Below, in pieces: positions 10,620 to 21,199 of a DNA stretch of 64,000 nt. Every line of letters starts with the position of its first letter. The stretch's first letter is position 1. The notes under the pieces are model-generated. The model had not been told where the DNA came from. It did no database searches and saw nothing but the letters and a program-made list of their open reading frames with translations. The DNA comes from Hydractinia symbiolongicarpus. Taxonomy: Eukaryota > Cnidaria > Hydrozoa > Anthoathecata > Hydractiniidae. Location: the NCBI RefSeq assembly GCF_029227915.1, contig NC_079882.1, positions 26,665,001 through 26,729,000 on the forward strand, read 5' to 3'. Position numbers and translations under genes: made by a program.

Positions 10620-11198
10620 TGTACAGATTGAAGTGTTTTTAAAATCTCATTTTGTCCCTCTTGTCTTCCCTTCTCTCGGCCCTTCGCAACTAGCTGGGCA
10701 CGCTCTTGTTCATTAATGGCATTCACGATACGATTAAAACGCTACCGCATCTGTTCCCTCAATAGAATATACTTTTCTTTCTCTCAAGAGATTAGGCTGT
10801 ACTCATAGTCCCTGATTTTTCATTTTCTATTGCCTTTGAGATGAGATCAACAATAGATTTCAATTTCAAATGGGCTAGTAGCCTTATACCTCTTTTTGAG
10901 GCGTTCGGGAGACCGGCATGGCTTATACCAGCTGAAATCGCCCCCCCCATGTCAATGGTCAGGGGGACTCCTAGGCTCCGACGCTTATGCCAGGCAGCCC
11001 ATGATCGCAGAATCGTACCCACGTGTTATGCATCTTGAATCTCTTCGCGAGTCTGTTCCGCTCCTTAATCTCATTCCACAGGTCCTTTTCAATATCCTCA
11101 ATCTTTTTGAGTCTGTAAACCTGACTCTCATCCTGAATATCGGCGCCCTGCGCAGGTGCATTCGGTAAATTTGGGTACAGCTTAGCTATATCGCTCAT
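10620..11198 (-). pseudogene. Polinton membrane protein, frameshifted
   Basis: Starts at ATG 11198 (MSDIAKLYPN), directly after GAATAAAG. The first part is charged and helical (KIEDIEKDLWNEIKERNRL). A frame break near 10975-11020 is followed by a glycine-rich hydrophobic stretch (IDMGGAISAGISHAGLPNAS) and LKSIVDLISKAIE. A run of eight C at 10941-10948 lies just past the break. Pattern and position match a common Polinton hypothetical protein; function unknown. Confidence 0.5.
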
Positions 11199-11223
11199 CT
11201 TTATTCTATGAGAATGCACATGG

Positions 11224-11842
11224 TTAGGCCGGGAACGAAACGTACTTTTCATGGTGATAGACGTCCGTTAACATGAGCTCCAGACGGTTCGTATAGCCCT
11301 TCAGTGAAAGGTAAATAGGAGTGTCAAAACTCCAGGTCAACATATCTCCCCAAGCGTTTAATTCCTTGGTGGGAAGCAGGGTCAGAATTTTTGCCATCAA
11401 GCAGGCAGTCGTCTTCATCCAACTGCGGACAAACGAGTCTTAACCTATGGTAAACATCGGTCCTGTATCATAGTCGCCCTTCGTATAATACTTTTTTGCA
11501 GGGTCGCAGGGCAGGCCCAAAAGCTCTTGCAATGGTCTGTTAATCACCACCGTATATCCATCGCTGACACAGAGTCTGCAGAGTCCATTTTTCAGGACAT
11601 ATCTTCTGCTTGACTATTGACGATACTCGCAATATCCTCTATCTTGTACAGACCATTCATGATCTCGATACGAGTCACCCTCTGATCAGGCCTCACTTTG
11701 CGGATGGTGAAATCATTGTTGCCGTACAGGTTCAGCCATGCAGGTCGAATACTGATGGATTTAAGAGCAATTCTCCAATCCTGTCCCAGGTAGTCTTCAA
11801 TATTGTAGGCTTGTCAATGTCAGTAATATACAGTTGTTTCAT
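11224..11842 (-). pseudogene. Polinton structural-type ORF, broken
   Basis: Begins at ATG 11842 (MKQLYITDIDKP). Coding-like pieces continue in other frames toward 11224, with at least three frame changes or stops. The arrangement, divergent from 11866 and between other virion-type genes, suggests a minor structural protein, but no motif proves it. Confidence 0.35.
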
Positions 11843-11865
11843 CCCTTTTTTGCTAGAAGAAAAGG

Positions 11866-12598
11866 ATGAACATATACTCATACAAACCCAAGCTAAAGTA
11901 TAAAAGTAACAGGGGAGAATGGGCACTTAGTGTAACTAACTTGGAGTATCAGGGCTTGCACGTATCCACAAACTCACATATTGAGGTAGCATTCCCTGAG
12001 TTCACCAAATATGCCATAAAAATCCCTACCAATCTGCTGAACGACCCCGTGAGGGTGGGTTGGACAGGGCAAGCGTTGTACTACTGGAATATCCAGGTTA
12101 ACTTCGCCACCCATTGTGCAACTAGCCAAGCATATGACAGGTTCCGTACCCCTGGTCAACTCCATATTTAAATTCCATGTATATTGCCACATGCGTCGTA
12201 TATTGGCAAGGATGAAGGTACCTATTCCTTACGATGACGGTTTTTCCCAGTACAAAAATCCCTACTCAACCTCCGGGTATGCGCAAGTCTGTCGCGAATA
12301 CGGTGCAGACGCCAATGCCTTGTACAAATTCAAGGCCGTCATGTCGCCGTTGACGAATGGCCGTTGGTGGCCACAAGTTAACGGGGACTGGGCCAAATTC
12401 ATCATCCACACAAGTCAGGGCTTGACATCAGAGGGTCTAATCAAATTGAGCGAGAGCATTAGGGTTTACGTTGTCTTGTTACTGGGGTCGCAAGCAAGGG
12501 CTAAAGCATCTTACTTGGGTCTGGTGCAGACAACTATACGGCAAGACAAATTCTATTCCAAAAATTTGAGGTCATGGTACAGCGTCAAGAGAATGTAG
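11866..12598 (+). pseudogene. Polinton hypothetical protein in two frames
   Basis: First part 11866-12171 (MNIYSYKPKLKYK...), second part 12116-12598 in another frame (contains FSQYKNPYSTSGYAQVC and LLGSQARAKAS). The two halves look like one original gene split by a frameshift near 12120-12170. It is divergent from the minus-strand gene at 11842, with 23 bp between start codons. Function unknown. Confidence 0.4.
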
Positions 12599-12599
12599 G

Positions 12600-13594
12600 C
12601 CACGACGTCACAGAATTCCAAAAGGTGCTGCAATATGCCCGAACTCCTGGTTATACCTTGCTCTTTGAAGAGGGTTTTAAGCTTCTCCAGTAAAGGCATG
12701 TCATCCCCGCGATTTTCATCAGCTCGGCCTTGACATTTTACAGATGCCTAAATATTTTTGGGGAAATTGCAGCCTTCCTATCCTTCTTCAATTTATCAAT
12801 ATCCTTCTCAAGATCGTCGATAGCCTGAATCCTTCGCACCCCAGCCTTCTGCTTTTTGATTTCTTTCAGGCTACCCTCCTTTTTATTGATTTCACTGTAC
12901 TACTGTATTTTATAATTTTATCCTTAACTTCCTTGATATTTTTATTTAGTTTTTCAATTTCGGACCTCATTCCTCCTATATTAACATCCTCGTTGCCGTC
13001 AATGCCAGCAAACGACGTATCTACATAACCCTCCAAATCATATGTAAAATTTCGAATACTCTCTACTGTTTCCATCTGGATCATCTCACTTGAGGCCTTA
13101 TTCTCCTTACCCTTATCCACAAGGAAATTAACACCCTGGATGAGGCTCTGGCCATCTGGTTTACCACCCCTGTTTGGTGTTTGATATCTATCAAAACCTA
13201 TACGCGCACTACCTAGTCTACTTCTGAGCTGAAAGGTACCATCCTGCAACGTTAACACTACTTCCGGTAAGGTACGTTTTCCCGTAACGAGTTTTGTAAC
13301 AATAAGTTGGTTGTCCTTCTCCATTTTAAGCCTGTCGTAATGTTTCGCATTTGGTGTCATTCCCAGCCCATACCTAAGATTAGCGTATAGGCTATCAATC
13401 TTCGATTTAAACAGTATAGTCTCGGCCGACTCCGTACCCAGGCCCAATCGCCTGCGTACATCCGACCGTTGTTGTCCTGACGTTGAAGTCCCCGATGTTC
13501 CGGGGAGTTGTTGCGTCGATGAAGTATCTTCCTTATCATCCCCATCACCCCTACCAAGATCATCTTCATGTGTAAATATTGGATTATCAGCCAT
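12600..13594 (-). pseudogene. Polinton coiled-coil protein, 3' part broken
   Basis: The main open part is 12866-13594, Met at 13594 (MADNPIFTHEDD). Layout: acidic N terminus, Ser/Thr/Gln-rich linker, then a conserved-looking core (DSLYANLRYGLGM), then a C-terminal coiled coil (EIEKLNKNIKEVKDKI). Downstream sequence to about 12600 continues coil-like coding in other frames. It is divergent from the capsid gene with only 29 bp between start codons. Probably structural; not assigned to a named family. Confidence 0.45.
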
Positions 13595-13623
13595 TTTATT
13601 AGAAGATTTCCTTATATAATAAA
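13595..13623. promoter_or_regulatory. 29-bp divergent start region with shared AATAAAATG motif
   Basis: TATATAATAAA runs straight into the capsid ATG at 13624. On the other strand TAATAAA runs straight into the ATG at 13594. The same motif precedes other Polinton starts (8922, 11198, 17667). The spacing is too short for a normal core promoter plus leader, so it may be a late-promoter-like initiator. Confidence 0.45.
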
Positions 13624-14890
13624 ATGAATGCATTTGGAACAGCCCTGGACGCGTACGCGGAGACGAAGTAGCTCCTTGTTATCAAAGGCAGGAAGCAAAG
13701 GGTTCAGATAAGCCACATACCCTCAACCATCAACCAGAACAAAGACCTCTACGTGGATATTCCTAATATGGGGCATAATGATATCATTTTCCCGGGCAGC
13801 CTTAAACTACTCTTTGACCTGACCCTGACAGGGACCAATACAAAGCGTAGCATTGTCAGCATTATAGGCAAAAGCCTGGTGAAGAATCTACGCATTACGT
13901 TGAATGGCAAAGAGGTACAGAATATCAGCGACTACAACACCCTGGCAGTGTACCGGGACCTCTGGCTACCCAAGTTTGATCGGGACTACAACCTCATCCT
14001 AGACGGCATCAACCCCAACGATGGTACCATCAGGGCCCTACAGGTCAAAGCTAGTGATCACGTTGGGACAGATGAAGAAAAAGCCATCGTTGCAGCCTAT
14101 GGGAACACCTTCTGCATACCCTTAGGCAAGATGTTTGAACTGTCCAGAGATTTGCCGCCTTACTCGGCAGGTTTATATGATAGGCTGCAACTTGCTATAT
14201 ATTTTCCATCTCATGCCGACGTCATCAAAGATGCAGGGACGGCAGCCTCGGGGAGCACGGCAGCCAAAGCGGCAGAAGCTGCCTACAAAATTACCAATAT
14301 CAAGCTAGAGTACAACAAGATCACTCATGAAGGCCTCGCGAGCGCTATGATGTCAAGTATGCGAGATTGGCCCTACCCTATGAACGGATACTCCGAAGCA
14401 AAGTAGTCGTAGTAGATGAAAAAGGCAGATACCTCGTATAATTTGCAGATTGACACTCCTGCCAAGTACTTGAAGGGTGTGTTGCTACTCTTCATAGACC
14501 CTGAAAAAGTGAACCGGTGTCAACGAGGTGTTCTACAACCCCAAAATCTAGAATATTAGTAAAACCGTTGAGGGGGAATCCCATCAGCTCTACTCCCATG
14601 CCATTCTCCCTCAAAGATCATTTAGAACAGATTGTCAACATTTTCGTTGCCCACGACAGCAATATCACGATTGGCCAATTCTTCAATGAAAGGTATGCGT
14701 TGTTCATTGATTTTCGAGCCTCTCCTGACGATATCCTACATGGTAGTGGTAGACCGCTACAGCGGTTATCAGATGGCATCACGTTGCATATGACAAAAAA
14801 GACTGATGGAACTGAGAACTTTACATGCTACGTTTATCTCCTGCAGGACGCCCAATTAAACATCCTGGATGGCAGGCTCCATAACATAGC
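13624..14890 (+). pseudogene. Polinton major capsid protein, interrupted
   Basis: Double-jelly-roll major capsid protein of a virus-like element. Begins at ATG 13624 (MNAFGTALDAYAETK). The in-frame TAG at 13669-13671 is the first break. The long open part 13672-14403 holds KNLRITLNGKEV and the segment up to WPYPMNGYSEAK, then three stops at 14404-14415. Coding resumes in the same frame to about 14516, then shifts to the frame used by 14517-15173, which carries the C-terminal landmarks (RYALFIDFRASPDD, DAQLNILDGRLHN). The earlier Met at 13744-13753 is not a plausible start, because conserved sequence lies upstream of it. Confidence 0.75.
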
Positions 14891-15310
14891 TGTGATCGTG
14901 GCCGGGGCTGCAATAAATGCACTTGCATTTTCCGGCACCTACTTCCTATTTAGCAAGCTCTCGGGGCATGGCGAAGCGGAGCGCAGGCTTCATGACCAGG
15001 CCGTTGAAAAGCTCAATGCAGCTCAGGCCGAGTGGATCAGGAAACGGCAAGATAAGCTCGATTGGTTCACCAGGCAGCGGGAGATGCAATTAAAGGCCGG
15101 TAAAAGCCTTCGTGAACTCGTGATGATATCTATAAATTCTATATCGCCTTGGACAAGAAGGCCCCACAATTGAAAGATTTTTACGTACTCCAAGCAGCAA
15201 CAAAATTACTCGCCAAACGGACGGACGGACGAACGTTAACTCACCATGAGTTAACGTTCGTCCTTGGCTCCCTGTCCCTACTAGGGTTTATTGCCTATAA
15301 ATATCTGTAA
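14890..15310 (+). pseudogene. Polinton membrane/coiled-coil protein, fused and frameshifted
   Basis: Follows the capsid gene in one continuous frame. Hydrophobic start (IAVIVAGAAINALAFSGTYF), then a charged helix (HGEAERRLHDQAVEKLNAAQ). The frame changes near 15120; the last coding-like part ends at a TAA near 15310 after GFIAYKYL. A 16-bp perfect palindrome (15227-15263) lies within this last part. Function unknown; this gene commonly neighbours the capsid gene in related elements (from memory). Confidence 0.45.
15227..15263. repeat. Perfect 16-bp inverted repeat, 5-base loop
   Basis: Arms GGACGAACGTTAACTC and GAGTTAACGTTCGTCC around ACCAT. The strongest hairpin seen in the Polinton. It lies at the 3' end of the membrane/coiled-coil gene and about 100 bp before the integrase. 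Confidence 0.85.
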
Positions 15311-15365
15311 GAACGTGTTTTTAACATGTATAAATAAAGACATATCAAAAGCATGACATATTGTT

Positions 15366-16316
15366 AACGAGGAAGAGGCGCAGAAATTAAGCCAAATTTA
15401 CCATACTCCGAAACATGTGTGGACCGGGTGCAAGGCTATCAAATTACTCGCTCCAGAAGCTAGTCTATAAAAAACATCGCCACTCCCTGGCTATCCAGGC
15501 AGCTGCTCTGGCTCAGGCATATCAAGGGCCCGAAAAGTATAGACTACCCCCATTTTACCATTACAACACCCAAAGAAATGCATCAGTTTGATCTACTCTA
15601 CATGCCCCATGACAAGCTATACGGTAGCACCTACAAATATATTCTGACGGGCATTGACGTTGCCTCGAGATATAAGATGGCTAGACACCTAAGATCCAAG
15701 AAAACCAGCGAGGTCACGGATATGTTGAAGGACATCTACAAGGCAGGACCTTTACGATACCCCAAGATTTTTCAGTGTGACAACGGTTCTGAATTCAAGT
15801 CAAATGTCACCAAGCTGCTGGAGGATAAGCGGGTTGAAATTAAGAGGGCCACCACCAAGTACCACCATACGTTTACAGCCTTTGTAGAGTCCTACAGCAA
15901 GGTAATTGCCGAAAGAATATTCAAGCCTCAGGATGCGCAGGAGCTAGTCTGAAGAGCCTAGTACCATTTGGGTGAAGCACTTATACACCATCGTCAAAAG
16001 TCTTAAAAATGCCAAGACTGCCATGATCAACATGAAATCTAACAAGGCGATCAGGCTTAAGGAGGTACCACTTGCAAAAAGTCAGCATTATCCCGAAGAA
16101 TGACCCTTACCTGAGGATGGTCTCTACCTCTATCTGCTGCAACCCGGAGAGGAGCATGGGGACTCGAAAAGACGCGCCACTGATGCTTTCTGGAGTAGGA
16201 AAATGTATAGGTTGGACCGTATAGTAGCGGGTAGCGGTGTTTTATACTGTTTGAAAGACGGTCCCGAAAGGAGCTTTGTATCGGAAGAGTTGATGCTAAT
16301 TCTGGAGGTACCTTAA
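15366..16316 (+). pseudogene. Polinton retroviral-type integrase, frameshifted
   Basis: DDE integrase that would insert the element. The longest open part is 15578-15952. It carries the catalytic triad context: Asp in QFDLLYMP, Asp in FQCDNGSEF and Glu in AFVESYSKV. The N-terminal part (15366-15577) and the C-terminal part (15953-16316, with ATDAFWSRKMYRLDRI) read in other frames with stops, so at least three breaks separate it from function. The C-terminal Trp-Tyr/Arg-Leu segment resembles the target-binding end of Polinton integrases. Confidence 0.8.
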
Positions 16317-16400
16317 AATCTTCCGAAATATGTTAAAGAGTGGTGATAGGGAGCGAGTTTTAGCAAGGGGGCCCATGGGAGATGCCCCACTTTTGCATAT

Positions 16401-16434
16401 AATTTTCACTACCCGCAAAAGAGTAGTGAAAATT
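16401..16434. terminator. Perfect 12-bp stem-loop between convergent integrase and ATPase
   Basis: Arms AATTTTCACTAC and GTAGTGAAAATT with a 10-base loop. It ends ten bases before the ATPase stop on the minus strand (16444-16446) and follows the integrase end. A bidirectional gene-end signal is inferred. Confidence 0.5.
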
Positions 16435-16443
16435 AGTGTATAC

Positions 16444-16743
16444 TTACGACATATCAGCGTCCAACATTCCCTCCAATAAATCCCGCGTATCATCGTCAAG
16501 GCCCTCGTCTGCTATGACATCGTCGATTACAAACAACGTGCCCTCCCCTGCCAACAATGAGGATAATATCGCTATCCATTCAAACAGCTCATTCCCGGGG
16601 AGTATTAGAAATACATAGGGGTCTTTCCAAATTAAGGCCCTCTCAAGGTATGGTTTATTCCATTTCAGGGTAGGGCATAGTATCATAATATTGTGGAAGT
16701 GCTTCCTATACTCCTGTTCGAGGAAGTCCTTAACAACATCCAT
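16444..16743 (-). pseudogene. Polinton packaging ATPase fragment
   Basis: FtsK/HerA-type genome-packaging ATPase. The open part of 99 aa starts MDVVKDFLEQEY and keeps ILCPTLKWNK and a Walker B strand, LFVIDDV. The Walker A P-loop should lie just upstream (plus coordinates above 16743) but no intact GxxxxGK(T/S) is readable there. The C-terminal part is lost in other frames. Non-functional. Confidence 0.65.
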
Positions 16744-17117
16744 TTACTAATATTTCCTCCACTTTCGATCGTGAATTGTGATTATTTAACAAAGACCCCC
16801 GACAAGCAGGGCATAGCTTGGTATTTTGGGTCTTATATTCGAGGGGTAGCGGAGTATACATTAATTTTCTCTGCAGGCACCGCTATGCAAGCACGGCTAA
16901 AGCCCCTACACTATACATGTAGACATCTGTTGACTTGCTAGGACCTGCGACAGGTTCTTGATCATCTTGTGAGGAACCTTTGCCGAGGTTCTGCTGTAAG
17001 TTAGCCTTGTTCTTCCTGCTCCATTCAGCAAGCCTCTTGCCGGCTGCAACATGACCCTCGTTCTTCTTGGTTATGACTCTTTCTTCTTGTTTCCCCCTCC
17101 TGTTTACTCATTTATTC
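16744..17117. other. Degraded Polinton interval
   Basis: No convincing coding sequence in any frame. It probably held the start of the ATPase and the end of the next minus-strand gene. An adenain-type protease was looked for here and not recognised. Confidence 0.4.
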
Positions 17118-17667
17118 TTATAGCACAGTCTCCTCAACCTCACCCTGTTTCTTGCTCGTATGTCTTGCCGTGTGAGACAGGACCAGGAGCGGTGCAAGAC
17201 ATCTGCCAATGGTACAGTACACGAGTATGCCAAGGTCTGTCATGGAGTCTCGGATTATAGGATCCTTTTCGATATCTCGACGTAATTCATCCACACTGTC
17301 GATATCCACAATATTCCCAATCATATTGGCATACAGATTGTCTACGTGAGTAGACAGTGCCCTAGCTGTTTTCTTGCCCTTCTCTTGCAATTCTCGCTGT
17401 ACGTAGTCGGTATGTACCTTATTGATTGCCTCGTCTGGAGCCTTGTCGACTAACCCTTCTGTACATTTTTGGGTAGTAGGTGACCCTTGCCTTTGTGTAG
17501 AGCTTCTTTCAGGATCTGATGCTCAGCGATAGGCTTTTCAATATTTTCATATTCTGCGGAGGCCTTGTCAAAGACTCTTGCAATATTATTATACGTCGAT
17601 ATCGAAAAAGTATGTAAGCGATCATGGTATAGGGTATAAGTATTGCGATTAGTAGGCATATGTCCAT
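17118..17667 (-). pseudogene. Polinton membrane-anchored coiled-coil protein, frameshifted
   Basis: Starts at ATG 17667 with a hydrophobic anchor (MDICLLIAILIPYTMIAYIL), directly after GAATAAA, which also contains the polymerase stop. Coding switches frame near 17600 (ARVFDKASAEYENIEK) and again near 17400 (ALSTHVDNLYANMIGN, MTDLGILVYCTIGR). Unknown function. Confidence 0.5.
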
Positions 17668-17668
17668 T

Positions 17669-20600
17669 TTATTCCCCCGCGGACACCAAGCGGTAATGGC
17701 CATGGACAAGCGTTGTAATTTGATCGGGTTGCACGATACGTTTATCACCCTCCCTGTTGAGTGCTAGATTGTACACGTCTTGAGTGTATACCTTATCGCC
17801 TTTGTTTTGGATCAATACCTGGCTCTTGTAGACGTCAACACCCTCTTCCAGACACCGCTGATAGTCGTCGAAGGTGATAGATTTTTTTGGTTATACACCT
17901 CTTCACGCCCTTCGCTTTGCGATCACCGCCCACCTTCGCTAAACTCTTGTAAGGATATAGTTTTGCCCTTAGGTTGATCAATTCAATCATGATTTTACCA
18001 TCATGATTTTAACATTTAACATCCTTCATAATACCCACGACGTTCTTGTTCTTCCCTACAGGAAGAGGCCTCCTATCATCCGGATTATAGGCACTTGTAT
18101 CGAAGCGTGCCTCAACATCCTGCGCGATATCAACATAGAAATCATGCGTCCTTATATGGTACACAAAGGAGTCTGTGTCCATGTAGCAGAGCTGTAGCTT
18201 GCTACCATATTTGGGCTGCATATAGTCGTAATGAAACCCGTACATGACTAGCGTCGACATGTCCAGGATGGCCTGGCCTATATACACCGGCTTATTCATC
18301 TTGACCTCTACACCTACTAGTTGCTTGCTAAACCGGCTTCCACCCTTGAAATTTGGTTTGAACACAAGCTTAATATACTTGTCCTCATTGGTGACCAGTT
18401 GAATGTTGCGGTGATTTCTAATATTCTCCATCATTTTGCCAAATACGCTTAAATTCATAAGCTTATAAAAGTCTTTCTCGAACTCGCTTTTGGCATCCGT
18501 TCTCCACCTCATGTTGTGATCGATGTATCCCTTCAACCATGCATTCTGTTTAAACCAGATGACCCTGCGCACTATCTTGAGTTCAAACCCATGTTTTAAG
18601 GCATCGTGGAGAGCTCTGATGTGTACCAAGTACTTTCGCTTGCCCTCCAAATTCGGTCCAGTTTCTCGACTTTGTGGACCATAGTGCGTTTCGGTAGGAA
18701 CGGCAGCTTGTTATGCCTATTCTGTAGCCTCTCCGGGTTATCAATGTCAACCTCCAGGATATACCCATGCCTATTGTCCTCAACGAGCTTCCCAATCCGC
18801 CTTTCTGTAAAGGCCTCGACGTTTGATACGCATTTGAAACCATCCGTGTCCAGATCTTGACGCATCGCCCACCCGTATTGGCTGTTGGCGTCGAGGTACT
18901 GCAGGTAGCAGGATTCAACCTCTGGATCATACTAGTCTCCAATGTACATGTTATTAGCCCTCGCATATCGGTGTACGGCCTGGGTTATACCTCCTCTGAT
19001 GCCCTTCTCGAACATCAATAGCATGTCGGGGTCTGTAAGGAGCTCTAACTTGATTCCGGTATACTTGAGTGCTGCCTTCCATGCCAAGCCAGGTGCTGCT
19101 TTAGAAGTGTGCGGAATCAAGCTTGTAGTTCGTCAAGCACACGCCTCGAAATGTCTCGAAGACGTCGGCTAATAGCAGGACGTCTATGGTCAGGTACACA
19201 TCCTGGTAGTCTCCCATGGTAGCCTCTGGGCTAATGCAATTCCATACTTTTTTAGCGTATTGATAATCTTCATCGCTGATCCCATTCATGTTTAGCTTGC
19301 TGTAAAACGCCCCCCCCCCCCAGGGGGGCGTAACTCCACCTCCTCAAATCGCTGCCACTTATCCATGTATTCATAGGGGTACACGTCTTTTCTGCGCATG
19401 AGTTGAAACGTGCCATCGTCATTGAACAACCAACGTAGACTTTTACTCTGTTCATCGTTGAGGTTGCTTGCCAACTTGTCTAACGAAGATGCCATAAATC
19501 GACAGGAATCTATGAATCTGATTTCGATCTTCTTATACATTTCGCCATCACCATATCCCATACCTTCAAGGGTTACCTTGATTTTCACGTTAAAACTGAT
19601 ATATTTTTGAGTATTCTCGGCGATGCAACCGATATCCTGGGCGTCGTACTTCTCGCCTAATTCCCGTATGAAGAGATGGGCATCATACCCAGACAAGTTG
19701 TGAAATATCACGGGTATATGGCTAGGTATCTTGTATTTGATATTGCAGCTGTTATGGGCCGCACCCCTATATAGCCCGGTGTAGTGTGACAATGGTGCCA
19801 AAGTTGCGGTTATTCTCCCAGTCATCGAAGGGCTTTAGGCAGATATGGCATTCCGTGATCTCATTGTGCTCCCTTTCCAGTACCTCTGTTAGAGGCAGCA
19901 TGTCCTGCTGCGGGTAGGTATAATATAGGCTTTTGGCCTCATCCTCTAGGTGGTTAACGGACCTCGTCACACAGTCCTCACCCCTGTATACTGGTAGGGG
20001 ATCTGGTACATCCTTGTAAGCAAAGGTGCTATACGTGCACCAGCCAGATGGTGCGTGCTTGCTTAGCTTTTTAGTCTTTTTGTCTCTTGAATCCCCTACC
20101 GGTATTAGTAGACTCTCGAAGTCTGCATAGATAGCAAAGGGTACCTTGAATTGCGGTTGGCCATACCTATGGTAAAGCCATTATTTAGCCTCTGTTGGCA
20201 TCGTAATTTTAAAGCTTGTCCCTCGATTCAACTGTGGAAAAGCCCTGTAGGCAGCCTGGACAAAAATGCATTGCATTCCTATTTTTTGAGGTCTCCTTGC
20301 CCAGGAGCCTCGATAGACTTTTGACGGCTGTATAATGTCTTTTTTTATCATCCGTGATAAGCAATAGGGTCATCACCTTGTTACGTCCCTTGCACACCGA
20401 TCGACGTAGTATGTTGTTGTTCTTTTCCGTTGTATATAGGACATTTACCGCAATGTCAGGGTTATTCGCCTCGAATTTGTATATGCTTTTGATACCTTTT
20501 GGGAACTCTATACCCCTCCCCCCTAGTTATAAAGGTCTACGTAGGGTTTCATCTGAGATATTCGAGTTGGGTTCTTCCCTATCTCCTCATGATGTAAGGA

Positions 20601-21190
20601 TGCTATAACAGCCCACTTGAAGCATTCCTCGTCCTCATTCACCTTTTTAGAGGCTACCCATTTAGGTAGTTCGATGTATGGTGAACCCCTTGTTAGCCTC
20701 AATTTGTGGAAGTCCACGTCAAGGTATAGTATTCGACTAATTGTAAAGCCACTTTTGGGTAGTGCTGGATTTTCCATATGTGTTTTAACCTGAGCAAACA
20801 TTGTATCTAGCACATTGTATCTAGCACATCGCTACCTTGGAATACTGAGTCCATAATACTATGGAAGACCTTCTTCATCTCAATGTACTCATCGTTAGCC
20901 TCCTCTGAGTTCGTCTTCTTCCACATAATCCATAGTGACAGATGTATTTCTGCCGACCCCATATCTTCTACCTACCCCTCAACCAAGGTTTTCACGTTTG
21001 GTCGCACCATCCCTATACCCGTCAACGTCGGCCCCTCCTATACCAGGAATGCAGAAACTTCGGAAGGTCCTGTGGAGAGCATGTTTATGTTCCTGAGGTG
21101 TAAAATCTTGCCCCGGTAGATTGTAGGGATTTTGGTTGTCTTCAATATAGTCTTCCTCGGTCTTTTTCTACCTCATCATGAAATGTAGGC
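17669..21190 (-). pseudogene. Polinton protein-primed DNA polymerase B, heavily frameshifted
   Basis: Family B DNA polymerase that would replicate the element. Coding pieces in order from the N terminus: about 20523-20813, 20209-20397 (FCPGCLQGFSTVESRD zinc-knuckle-like), 19767-19970 (ECHICLKPF), 19292-19825 (3'-5' exonuclease part with PVIFHNLSGYDAHLF and RFIDSCRFMASSLDKL), 19101-19289, 18932-19120, 18596-18865 (polymerase palm), and 18009-18650 with the catalytic YMDTDS motif (about 18169-18186). The C terminus ends at the TAA 17669-17671. At least eight frame breaks exist; one coincides with a run of twelve C at 19310-19321. The about 3.5-kb length fits an original protein of roughly 1150 aa. 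The start is not defined. Confidence 0.85.
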
Positions 21191-21199
21191 CTTGTGTTT

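Noticed and set aside
13753-14406. Capsid gene starting at 13753
   Set aside because: Conserved capsid sequence extends upstream to ATG 13624, interrupted by TAG at 13669, so the later Met is internal.
16744-17117. Adenain-type protease expected in a Polinton
   Set aside because: No His-Asp/Glu-Cys context was readable in any frame here or elsewhere in the element.
18583-18966. Minus-strand frame of 127 codons within the polymerase
   Set aside because: Arg/Ser/Thr-rich off-frame reading; the neighbouring frame 18596-18865 carries the polymerase-like sequence.
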